Shown here piece by piece: positions 35,567-47,500 of a stretch of 64,000 bases of DNA. Source of the DNA: Mastigias papua. Its lineage: Eukaryota; Cnidaria; Scyphozoa; Rhizostomeae; Mastigiidae. Under the pieces are notes generated by a model. That model worked only from the letters and a program-made list of their open reading frames with translations, was not told the DNA's origin and ran no database searches. The first letter of the stretch is position 1. Each line of letters opens with the position of its first letter. The stretch is from contig OZ025267.1 of NCBI GenBank assembly GCA_964019165.1, forward strand, positions 18,377,985-18,441,984. The letters are read 5' to 3'. A program made the position numbers and the translations under genes.

Positions 35567-37402
35567 CAGGGGCGTCGAACACGGGGGGGCCGGGGGGGCA
35601 CTGGCCCCCCACTTTTTAGCAGTGGAGCATAAAAGGTAAAAGCATAAAAAATATTGAAACAATAAACTGATTCCTTTTTCACAAGATAGGATCCGGTCCT
35701 TACTTTCGTGTTGTCCCAGCATGTCTGACATTTGATATGGACTATTTAATTAGAAGTCCCTCTTTGTCTGAACGGGAGCATGAGGACAGCGAAGAAAACT
35801 TGTTCAAACCGGAAAGCCTCTCAAAATTATCTAAAACTCGTTGGACCGTTCGTGCTGATTGCTTTCAGCGAATCATTGATAAATATGCTTCTCTCTATAA
35901 ACTTTGGCTGTCATGTTTATCACAGTCGCTGAAAACGGATATCAAATCGAGAGTGATTGGATGCAAATCTCAAATAGAAAAATTTGAATTTTACTTCGCT
36001 CTACAGCTAAGCCACAAGCTATACGCCTTGACTGACAATTTTTCAAAAACTCTTCAATGGCACAAAATGTCAGCTTTATCAGGGACAAGAAATGCTGAGT
36101 TAACCAAGAAAACAATTGAAACCATGCGCAACGATGAAAGTTTTGCTTTGTTTTATGAAACAACGGTTAGAAAGGCTGAAAAGCATGATTTTATCCAGGA
36201 GCCAAGCTTGGCTCGAAAGCCGCGTAAAGTACCAAATTATTCAATACTTCAGTACCTGGATGGAAACGCATCAGGTGTGGCAAATTGCACACATGCTACA
36301 GCTCAAGACCACTTTCGGAGAATCTACTTTGAAGCCATTGATTGCATGATTTTGGCTCTGAGTGAAAGATTTAGTAAGCCTTGCATTGACGCGTTTGCTA
36401 ATATGGAAACATTATTACTAAAATCTATTGCTGGAGAGGAGATCAATGATGAATTAGCCTGGATGCATTCAAGGTATACTGATGATGTAGACGTAAGTGC
36501 TTTGAAGACTGAGCTTCTAGTTTTAAACAGATTTTCAAGGAAAAAGTCAACCACTTCGATGACATCTTAAAAGCTATGGAAGAAACAACATCAGACACCA
36601 GGTTGTTGTTTCCAAATGTTATGATTGTAATTCAACTGCTGCCCATAAACCCCGCCACAAGTGCAACCCCAGAAAGATCATTTTCTGTCGCAAGAAGAAT
36701 TAAAACCAGGCTGCGATCAAGCATGACACCGCCAAGGTTCAATGCCTTATCTTTCCTGCACACACACAAGGATTTGGTAGATGGTTTGGATGTGATCAGC
36801 GTTGCCAATGATTTTGTGTTCGTTGAATAGTGTGAGATACAACAATTTTGGAACTTTTACCAAATCTGATTTGTAGCTATATTTCAGATAGAGTTTTGTG
36901 CAAATATTTTCTGAAAGCATTAATTTATAAAGGAATCGTTCCATTTTTGTTACCATAGCGGCAGCATAGGTCTGGTTTAGGCAGATTTGATGCGTTGGAG
37001 TAATTGGTATGCTTGTAGGAAAAGATGCATTTATGAGTGAAACCTTGCTTTCGGTACTTTAAATGTCACTGAACGTATTTAATTGAATGCTTTCACCTCA
37101 TGCATATGGTAAAAGCATCTAACTATTATTAAAATACTAGAATCCTTTGTTATAAAACATGCTACTTTGTAGAAGTTACATGGTAAAGATGTAATGAAAT
37201 TAGACGTTGAACTTTTATCATTCAACATATTTTTTTAGAACAAGGTACCACAAAAGACCATTTCCTACGTGTTCATATTTCGAAAACTTTAAAATGTGAT
37301 GCTCTAGCCACCACTAAAAAGCAGAATTCCGAGCTTATCTGCAACCCTGGTGAATCCGATTAATTAGGCCCCCCCACTTTCAAAATCGTTTCGACGCCCC
37401 TG
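35567..37402 (+). mobile_element. hAT-superfamily DNA transposon, internally deleted
   Basis: 1836 bp with terminal inverted repeats CAGGGGCGTCGAA (35567-35579) and TTCGACGCCCCTG (37390-37402). Flanking AGAAG occurs immediately on both sides (35562-35566 and 37403-37407), a 5-bp target duplication instead of the more usual 8 bp. G/C-rich subterminal runs follow each end. Only a C-terminal part of the transposase is present. Confidence 0.85.
35737..36829 (+). pseudogene. hAT transposase C-terminal part, frameshifted
   Basis: The first frame (35737-36570, 277 codons) starts near MDYLIRSPSLSE and contains LSKTRWTVRADCFQRI, the pattern seen after the catalytic core in ZMYM/hAT-like transposases. 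It shifts frame near 36527. The second frame continues QIFKEKVNHFDDILKAMEET, then LLPINPATSATPERSFSVAR and LRSSMTPPRFNALSFLH, the hAT C-terminal dimerisation region, to a stop at 36829. The N-terminal zinc-finger and DDE parts are missing, so it cannot encode an active enzyme. Confidence 0.85.
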
Positions 37403-39072
37403 AGAAGCCATTCGAAAGGATATGATCTAACAAAAACTAACTGGTCCAGATTTATATTTGTAATGAGAACCATTAAGCCAAACACAATCCTCGAAAGGTA
37501 AGGATATTGTCATCGAAAAAAGCTAACCAGGACAAGAATTAAATACTTTGAGTTATTACGAGCTATAGAATAAAAGGTATATAGTACACGGTGTCAATAA
37601 AATACGTGAACCTAATTGGAATATTGTAGCATCTTATGGGAGATTTATATTTGGGGTTTGGACTGGTGTGGACTGGTGTGGACGGCCTAACTGTGATCTG
37701 TAACCCCTAGGCACGGTTAAAGCTCATCTTACAATTATCAGCTTTGGATAGTTGGGCATTTTCAAGCAGAGCATTTCGTAATTCTCTATTTATCTACCCG
37801 AAAAGGCCTAAAAGACAATAATCTTAACCACTAAAAGAAGTCTTGAAAAGTCCAATGGAGGTCTTGAAAATGAAAATCAGTAGAGTAAGAGCTGTTGAAT
37901 GCTACAAATGGGAGATTTTTGCAAATAGAACAAGAGTAAGCATACCATATTCCATTAAATCAGCATTTCAAATAGGGAATGAATGGGACCCTGGAAAACT
38001 TCCCTTTGGGTCCCCCATATAAAGCCTTAAATATCTGCTAAATGGCAGTCTGTTAAATTTCCCTTATTTCATACCAATGGTTCTCCAGTTTCAGAATTAA
38101 TTGCATTTAGCGATGCAATAGCAAACGGATACTGACATACACGTTGTTTGTATAAGAAACAAAATTAATAAGAAAATGAGACAAATGTTAAGAAAATCAT
38201 GAGGCCCAAATTCCAAAATTCAACTTTTTATGTCCCAGAAATCGATATTAGCTCATTATTTGCAAACCCATGTACAAAGTTCGAAACTTTTCTTTGATAA
38301 TCTTGATTAACAAAGATCAACCTCTTTGTAACAAATAATGGTAACTCTCTTTTAGCCAGTTTACTCCAATAAAAGTTAAGAAAATCTTAAGAAAATCTCA
38401 GTCTCAATTTTAGGAAAAGTTAAGAAAATTGAGTCTCAGACGAAAAAATGGTTTTCTTATAAAAAACAGTATAATCAAAAATTTCTGTTGATCAATATCT
38501 CTCTGCATTAAGTCAGAAATATTAAAATCCAGACACCATTTCATCTAGAACATGAACGTCAAGGAGGTTAGCTGAAAGAATTTATTGAGGCCTGGGAATT
38601 GTAGTAAACAGGATGCAAGATTGACTTCTCTGATGCTAAATAATGCACAAGAGCGTACGAGGACTTAGTAGCAGTCAATAAATAAGATATGCTGCAATGC
38701 TTGGCTTAAGGGTCATGATCGCAAAATAGTATCCGCAGATTAATACATATCTTAGCACTTATCATGCAGATCCCTTACACAGACGTATCATGCAAGAGGT
38801 GAGGAGCCAGTTCTAGAGATGAGCGTAAATAACCCAAGCCATCGGTATAAATCATGGCCTTTGTAAGCCATGCATTATGTCAAGGTCTGGTTTCTCTTTT
38901 GCTGGCATTTGCACTTCCCCATTGGCTGATTGATAAGACATAGCCACAAGCGACTGTTTATTTTTGCCTCAAACTGCTTTGAGGTTATGTGAGTTAGGCC
39001 CATGGTACCTACCAATTGAAACCCCCAAAAAATCCAACGCAAGTCAACAATTACTCACTTCAAAAAACCTAT

Positions 39073-39161
<89 letters not shown>

Positions 39162-40735
39162 TATATTAGCTGTAAAGTACAGAAAGGACATATGTTTATG
39201 ATAGTATACAAAGCGTGATAACAAATACACATAACAATAATTTTGCTTAATTGTAGGTGAACTTCAACATTAAAGTGAAAATTCCATTCCGTTGGCCCAT
39301 GGCTTCAACACTTGACAGTAGTACACTTGAACTTACGTATCCCAGTTTGTTAAAAGGGCCAGATGGAAGGAGATTTGACAACACGTAATAGTTAAGAAAG
39401 AAACCCTGCGACGAGCAGTTAAGTTGATGAGCTTGCAGTCACAAATTTTTCCACTTCACCATAAACAATTATGTCAATATAACAAGACATCATATTACTT
39501 GGCATTCTAAAAGGATTGAAATTTCTAAGTGTCTTTGAGTGCTGGAGATCTAGGCTACAACGGCGATATATGCCGTATATAAAGAAGGAGTTCTTATTTC
39601 TTGAATTGTACTTGGAGAACCTTAAATTTATTGTGGACACATGTGTCCTCCTTCTGCAGACAAAACTACACAACATTTGCAGTTCTATGAGCTCTATGAG
39701 CAATTCTAGAGAGAGATCTGTGCAGATTACATTGTATATCTATTAAGAGAGATTCTAGTTAAAGTAGAGCATATATTGTCATAAAATATGCATACTTTCA
39801 ATGCTTGCTCGTCAGGTGCATGTTGTTTATGCTTATATGAATCAAGGGCTATTCCTCAGTATAGCAGCCACGAGAAAAATGTGGAACTCTAAATTAAAAA
39901 CTCTGTAGCGCTGTAGGGGTAGCCTGATGCTAGGCCTATCAAAAACAACTCTCCAATAAGTCAGGGCCCAAGATAAGGGGAGTTAAGAAGAACAAACTAT
40001 TTAGCAAAAAAGTAAAAATTGATAAGTGGAGCCCCAATGTAAGTTTTCTTGAATCATGCTCATTCCCTACAAAACATTTACGCTACCAACTAACTTTGGC
40101 ATCACTAATTCTCATTAATAATGAATCATTATGAAGTATTTAACATTTTCAACAAATGCTTCATACCAATTCCAAGAAGAACCATAAGGGTATAGCTGTT
40201 TTATTCATTTTTATCAGATCAAACTGCAGGATCGCACCATGTTATGAATTAAAACGACTAGTTGTTTCCTGTGGAACACCCTTGATGATAGTATCAAATA
40301 AAGACAGCTGCTTAACAAGAACCAACACTAAAATGTTTCCCAAAGAAGATAAATGATTGGATTGGAGATAGATGTACCTGTAAAATGTGTCTCTAATTCA
40401 TACATATTTTCCCATGTAGTTTGTTGTAGATATTATGCTCCTATTTAGTTGGTTTGAACTAGTATTCTCCTCTATGCTACTGTAAGTACCAACTCTAAAT
40501 ACATACAGACAACATATATACTACTACTATAATTGAGTTTATTGTCAACCATAACAATAGAAGTGGTGATTATGGTGAAATTAGAAGCATTTAGCGAGGT
40601 TTTGGTGAAAAACTGTAATTACAGTATTTCCATTAATGATTGTTGCGTGCCAATATAGCTGATGGTAATGTCAATAGCACAAAAGTCGAACTATTTTGTT
40701 AACAAAATATTCTATGAGAGTGTCTAGGACAACTA
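37403..40735. other. Intergenic stretch
   Basis: Contains the (AC)n array at 39074-39159 and otherwise nothing recognisable. Confidence 0.35.
39074..39159. repeat. (AC)n microsatellite
   Basis: About 42 uninterrupted AC units. Confidence 0.98.
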
Positions 40736-41012
40736 CAATCTCTGCCAAAAGTCCTTGGAACACCTATTGAACAATGAAGTTTATTTGACAATAGCGAATT
40801 TCCGGTCAAATTTGACAGCTACTGATCCCCTCCCCCCTTAAAACAATGTTGAGGTAAAAGCTTAGTTGCTAGAGTGCTATTTGAGAGCAAATTGACGTGT
40901 CTGCTGGGAGTAACTCCTGATTAATTCAACATTGTTCTGAGGGGGGAGAGGGGGAGATTGCTTTACGAGTCAAAAAGTAATGCAAGTGTTCCAAGACTTT
41001 TGGCAGTGATTG
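40736..41012. mobile_element. Mariner-type MITE, 277 bp
   Basis: Flanked by TA on both sides (40734-40735, 41013-41014). Terminal inverted repeats start CAATCTCTGCCAAAAGTCCT on the left and, inverted, CAATCACTGCCAAAAGTCTT on the right, about 29 bp with few mismatches. A second inner inverted pair is present (CCCCTCCCCCCTTAAAACAA with TTGTTCTGAGGGGGGAGAGG). No coding sequence. Confidence 0.8.
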
Positions 41013-41204
41013 TAGGTCTTATACAGACGTATCTTCAGTACCTTGAAGAGGACCACAATATACAATAAATGAATCTACTTACTAATGTCAGTTTATTAAC
41101 ATTCTTTAGACCTAGTGACCACATCAGGCAGAGTCCTGATCTCTATAGTGAGTCCTGCAAATACCTGTATGCGATACAATTTTTCTTTATTCAGAAGATT
41201 CTTC

Positions 41205-41415
41205 TCTCAATACTGAAACTTTCTTAACTTTTCGTGACTTCACAACGGAAACTTTCTTAAGATTGTCTTTGCAAGAATAATCGAGTTTGAATAAAACTAC
41301 AAAGTTACACAGATAGACAGGCATTACAAACACATAACACTCACTAGATATGTTACCACAAGAAATCTATACAAATTGAGTAAAAGCGATGATTTTCTTG
41401 CGCTACACGCTTTTT
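41205..41415 (-). repeat. Dispersed repeat, copy 3 (inverted)
   Basis: Reverse-complement match to the family at 6255-6490 and 11870-12290 (TATAGATTTCTTGTGGTAAC, TAATGCCTGTCTATCTGTGT, GTTAAGAAAGTTTCAGTATT). It also keeps the uninterrupted GTGTTATGTGTTTGTAATGCC site. Confidence 0.65.
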
Positions 41416-42360
41416 TTAAAAGGAGCCAGCTTTTAAGGAACCTACATGTAGAATGTCAGAATATTTAGCGAACGTATACTACTAAAGGAAAATTCCCTAA
41501 GGAACTTTTCAGTTTGAAAAATGTTTGTAACAGCAAACAATCAAATAAAGGTAGTTTTGCCCATTAGCTGACTTTTTGCAACTTCAAGTTAGTCTCGACT
41601 GTCAGTGTTCTAGAGGTTGCGACAGGTGCTTGCTCGGCTTTTGGTGAAGAAGTTTCATAGATTTTGTAGAGGCAAATCATTAATTGAGTTAAAGATCACT
41701 CTTTCTGTCACATTGCCAATGGGTTCATCAATGGCCTTCTAGCCCAACTCCGCAACAATTGGTCTGTTGGGAAGGACTGTTGGGGAATTAACACTGGTCT
41801 GGTATTGGTTACTATTCAAGCGGCATTATCACCTTGCCAGACTCTCTTAGAAGAACGAAACGGTGGTAGAGATCAGAAACGGTGTATCATTTCTCAAAAG
41901 ATGAGAATTTTTCCCACAAAATGGCAGTCTAGCTTTACAGGAGGTTTTCACCCCCTGATCCCCTCTATCTACGCCACTGCTTGGAGGTACAACCAAATCT
42001 ATGATTTACCCAGCTGAAGCACGTAGCTGGAACGATGCCTTCGCTAAGCATGCTGGATCTTTACTACATTTATAGACTACATTCTTATAAAATAAAAGGC
42101 TAAGAAATATGTAGTCATGTGACTCATGGTCACAGAAAAGGAGATAGGAGCAGCTCTTTTGGACACTGGCGCCGGAAGGATTTTGGCTAACAACGATAGC
42201 TTTAACGGCAAGAATGCATTCAATGTTGGCTTGAACTAATTAAAATTAACAATGCATGCTTCAGGCAGCAATCACCTGACAGCATGACGTATCACGATAC
42301 ATCGTAGAAGCTGTAACTCCCGAGGGGAGAGGGTTTAATTCAGTTCTCCACGTTCTAGAG

Positions 42361-42555
42361 CAGAGGCTACAGTTTCCAAACACAGAAAAAGTTACAATAA
42401 GCAGGCCTCGCGCTACATATAGCAATGTACATTGATAAATTCAAAATGGATTAAAAACCTATAATTTTAAAAGCATGCTATAGCTTTGCTGTCGGCCAAT
42501 AAAACCTAATCTGCGGGCCACAGTTGGCCCTCCGGCTGTAGTTTTGACACCCCTG
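42361..42555. mobile_element. hAT MITE, 195 bp, with 8-bp target duplication
   Basis: Flanked by identical TTCTAGAG at 42353-42360 and 42556-42563. The right end TTTTGACACCCCTG is a typical hAT MITE terminus preceded by GCGGGCCACAGTTGGCCCTC; the left end CAGAGGCTACAGTTT has decayed. Noncoding. Confidence 0.8.
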
Positions 42556-42563
42556 TTCTAGAG

Positions 42564-44431
42564 GATAGGGACTGAAGATACAGAGGTCAATAGAACTAGT
42601 AACATATCAAAAATAAGAACATAGAAAGCTTTGTTGGTATGAGATCAGAAAAATGCTTCCGGTTACTTGATAATCACATACGTGTATGTATAAATAGGCA
42701 GCAGAAGAATGTTGGATACTTGTTTTATATATGAACTGTTCAGGAAAGTATGCAACAGAGGATAACGAGTCTCATAATAAACAATGCAGCTCATTCAGCA
42801 GCAAAGGAAAACAATTTTTGGCTAGACATTTTTGGAATAAAAATGCCCTTTTTATCAATATGTTTTAAAATCGCATTCTAAAATTGCACAGTTGATATTA
42901 AGTGGCGTCTTCAACTTCCTGGCCATGTTTGCACTCCTGCCCTGCAATAAATGTGAAGATCTCTTTGGTTGCATACAACTGTCTCATCTTGTCGAGCTAG
43001 GCGTCACGTGCATAGAAATCTAACCGATAGCACCTGAATATACTCATTATGTTGATGTACTTCGGTTCTAAGAACCACGGTTGTAATCTGAAGTTGAAGT
43101 AACAAGACTTCTATACAGGTATGGGCAATGGAAGAAATACTGGGGGGGGGGGGGTAAAATCCTACCATAGTGGCGACAGTGAGAGAAGCGAGAAAATTTT
43201 AACGAACCACGAATTTCACATTAGCTTAAAATGCGAAGTGAAACTCACACTTGTTTCGTTTTCAGAAGAAAATTCAAAATATCTAACCATCAGGGACGCC
43301 TACGTCGGGGGGGGCAGGGGGCAGCTGCCCCTTCTGCCCTTGTCCTAGGATTTAATTATTTTAGTGAAAAGATGTTTATGATGCGCCATCAATAGGAACC
43401 TTGCCCCCTGTTGTCTAAAAAAAATAGTGCTCCTGGGATGGATTTACCTTGGGGTGTGGACGTACGACACACCCTAGTAGTGAGCCCTTGGTCGGTAAAC
43501 CGTTTTCCTATTCGGTAAGACAGCTTGATGGGCCGGCAATACAAGCTCAATTGACAAGTCACAGAAGAAGACTAGCAAAACTGTTTTTCCTAGCTGTAAA
43601 AAGGGAGCTCCCTAAGTATGAAGGCGCTACAGACCACTCCAAGGGACTTCGCCCGGAACACTTTTCTCCTACACTCCCAAACCTGGCTCGATCTGCTTCT
43701 GAACATGACAGCCTACTTTTGTTCCATATTCGATTCCACTTGTCAATACAGTATCTCTCCATTTTGAGAATTGCCATTTGCCTTCCCCGTACTGACTTGG
43801 GGGTATTGCAATACTAGTACCGATAGACTTGCGGTGGCGCATTTTTGTGCGATGTAAATAACTGATAATTGAGCTTGATAGGGATTTTGTTCAGATTTGA
43901 GCAAAGGACCGGATCTTCAGAATCCAGTGAAGCATATTCCAAATCTTAATCCAATCAAGCTTGCTTTGGGAATGGAAGCTACTCATAAACCTGTTAAAGT
44001 AATCACGCTGAAGATGTGAGAAAGTCCAGTTGTTGAGATCGAGAGTGACGTGCGAATGGTAGGTGAAGAAATCGTGTGGGCTCTTCGGCACATGATGACG
44101 ACACCTCCTAAATGTTTCTATAATTGTGGTGGTTACGTGAAATGAAAAAGAGGCTTGGAGTTTCCGTTTTCAATTCACATTGGACGTCTCTTGCGGTACT
44201 AGACACATGATACAGTTTGCAGAGGCTAACATTGGAAACACTTACTGAGTGTGTGTTGGGTTAGCAGATAACCGCATATAGTACAGGAAGCAGATAGTAG
44301 GGATCGAACCAAGAAATCAAACGCCTGGATCAGTCAGTAATTCAGATACGTCCTTCTTAATCAGCGTTATTTAATTGCGTGTAAGTGTGGACAAAAGAAC
44401 AGTTTGAAGTTGAAAAACGATAGTTTGCAGA
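42564..44431. other. Region upstream of the TSP1-CUB receptor gene
   Basis: No other gene recognised. G-runs occur near 43142 and 43308. The promoter should lie toward the right end, but I see no clear core element. Confidence 0.35.
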
Positions 44432-44504
44432 ATGATGATTGCAAATGAAATTAGCGGGCTGTGGTTGGTTATTTTCCTGAGCACTATGTTCAACTGTTTA
44501 TCAG
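44432..44504 (+). CDS. Exon 1: signal peptide
   Basis: Starts ATGATG (44432 or 44435), ends TCAG|GTGAGC. Splicing to 60561 creates an Ala codon at the likely cleavage site LSA|Q. Confidence 0.8.
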
Positions 44505-47500
44505 GTGAGCCTTGCTACATTTCCTTCGTAATCTCGCGTTGGATTTATCTATTTTCTCGAAGTTTACACCGGACTTTTCGTCTCTTTGTTATGTTGTTAT
44601 AAGAAGACAAAACCAGTGTCGCTAGGGGTTAATTTGTAACTCGATGAAAGCCATTTGAATAAAAGTATTAATGCTATTAATCGCTACTGGTTTATTGAAT
44701 AGAACGGGAAGAATAGATATAAGATTGTCTAGTCATAACAACTTGAGAGCAGAGCCCCAGCTGTTTTTTTCATGCCTTCAGCACTGAAGAGGCAAAATTT
44801 TTCGCGTGTGACAGTAATATGTAATATGTGCACTGGTATCGATGCATGGGAGTCGTTTAGCCCAGGTGTTGACAGTGCTGTTACATATTTGCAGATTTAG
44901 AGAAGGAAATTGATGTTGGCTGCAGAATGCGCGACCCATATTCGGATGAGATGTCTGTGTACCAAGTGCAAGCCTGCTAGTTTAGTTGACTTCTCTGGAC
45001 AATGTTTGTTAAAATGGGAGTGTTGATGAGTGATTGTTCTCGTCGAGGGGCGGTTTTATAAATACCGTAACCTCCTGCTGGCCAGCTATTAGGACACTTT
45101 TGTTGTGAGCAAATAAGTCATTAACTTGGTGTTAGCAAGTGTTTTTCCGTGTGAATCTCGTCTACTATGCTTGGACACGCAAAGCTAGCTAGTTTGTAAC
45201 TATGCCATGCTTCTGCACTATTTGTTAGCATAATAGCACGGTTTCGCACACGTAGCGAAGGATTGCTAACGGTTTATATCAGACACTTATTTGATGGTCA
45301 AGAAATATTGTCTTCGCACATACGTCTATGACCACTACCTAATCTACTATGAGTAGCCAAAAGGGCCCGAGCATCTTGTAGCTCTCCTTCTCCATGAACC
45401 GTTGCACCTCACCTATTTAGAAAATTGCTATTCGCAAAATGAAACAACATGATCTTAGATACGTCAATAAATTGGATCGCATATTTGGATTAATATATGC
45501 AATGATTACTATAATCATAGAATAGGTAGATCTAGAGTAGTTTTTATTTGTTTGGTTGATCTGTATCGGTCTGTTGTACACATTTTTGTTTGTTGTTTTT
45601 AGACAGTTTTAGCTTTGACCATGTTATGTTGATGTTTTATGTTCATTCTTCAAGAGCTGTTTTTACCTATGCTATGTAAATTGTACGTAGGGTATTGGCA
45701 GAAATGTAAATCTGAAATCTGAAATCCTGGGGGGCAGATTGACCGATCCGGCAAGTCGGACGTGGACAGAAGTCCCGGGCGCTAAAGGGGCCCGGCTCTG
45801 ATCTTTACAAAAAAGTTACGGTATGACTCCCTGAGGTGTTAACCTTTTCAAATTGATCACAAATTATGCCAGTTCTTCTTATACTCTACAGCATATTTCT
45901 GTTTGAAGTCGATGATAGCTCTCTATGCGTTCGTGTTTTGCATACGTATTTTCAAGTGTCATCGATATTGCCATGCAGGTCAAACCTTCATTCATCAAAA
46001 GTCTACTTACTTCGGAGTGCTGTCTATATGATGATACCCCCATATACGATAGTCAGGCAGTTTTTTCCCAGCACCCTCAAAGTAGCCGGTAATTTCAGAA
46101 AAAAGGGAATTGGGAGGGGCGTATTTTTGAAGTTAGAGGAGCAACATTACTTTCAGCCCGAAACTCAGAAGTGTTATTAGAGGTCAACTTATTACCGGTA
46201 TTACTACCCAGGAGCAAATACTTAGCTTTTACAGCTACGTCACTTTTATTACAGTTTGGCGTTCACATCTATGTTGCTCTATCTGCTGTTTCTTGTTAAT
46301 GGACAATAAACGGTGTTCTAATGTGGCTAAGCTTTGGAGGTAGACGGACACTGGGGCTTTCTATGGTACAAAAATGAATTAATGTCACCTTTTTTCTCGC
46401 ATCGGTCCTGGTTCAGTTGAGTAATTTGAATTGGAATGTTGTCGATTCTCTATATCCACTTGCTCGGCTTATCTCATGATCTCTCCAGCATTATAATTAG
46501 CGCTAGCATAAACTCATGGCTGCCTGGGACGAGTTTTTATCACTATCAAAATCTAGGCTATAATTTGGCTTAACATTGAGCCCGTTGAAAGTTGCCCTTG
46601 ACTTAATTATGCCGGAATGCTGCACAATCACGAGCAAGTGCCTCAAGATAAAATTGATTGGGCTCATTCTTTCCGTAGTCTTTTTGAATTGACCGACTTT
46701 AGCGCTTGTCTAATCCGATGTGAGAAATTCGAGTCAAGTGATTTTTGTTGAGCAACAAATTCTTTTTTGACAGATTTCAGGCATCACATGTTGATTTTCC
46801 AGGAGCATCTATTGTTGCATTTATCACTCTCGAACAACTAACAAGGCGTTGCCTTTCCTCTGTTTAGTGTTAAGAAATTTCTTGGACTACCTCTTGTTCC
46901 AGATCACTATTGGCAGAAACTGCCCCCCCCCCCCCAACTACCCACTTGACTCCAAAAATGCTGCTTTAGAACACTTGCTTTAACTGGAAATCAGACCTGG
47001 GGATTGTGTGGCCTACGGGCCCCATACGGCCTTTTGATTGGCTCTGAGAGGTCTGCGAGGTTACGTACTAAGCAGATATGTTTGGAATTTCATCTCATCA
47101 CTCCCATACACGGACTAAAGTTGCATTGCATTTATTTCTAGTTTAATTTTAGTGGCGTACTTAAAAGTTCTAGTAATATAATGTAGAATGAGGTCCAGCC
47201 TTTTTGGGCATGCCCTCCTCAAGTTTTTTGTTTTTCATGCGGGCACGTGGACAAGTATTATTGTCCATTAGACTATCTTCTTTGATTTTTCCATTGGAAT
47301 TTCAAATGCATTCGACCTCGAAGAATGGTGCTTTCCGTAGTATGAAGGCCCCCATTTGCTTCGTATACCAATACACCTCAAATAAACAAAAAGAATATAA
47401 GTCTTCATGAAGCTTGACCATTGCATTATTCTTTAAGTATTCTTAAATTTTATCGACGTTGAGCATATTAGAAGGTGTTTATGCAGTGTTTTGCACGATT

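Noticed and set aside
43290..43437. Possible further hAT MITE (CAGGGACGCC, G-rich subterminal region, GTGCTCCTG end)
   Set aside because: The terminal sequences do not match well and no target duplication was found.
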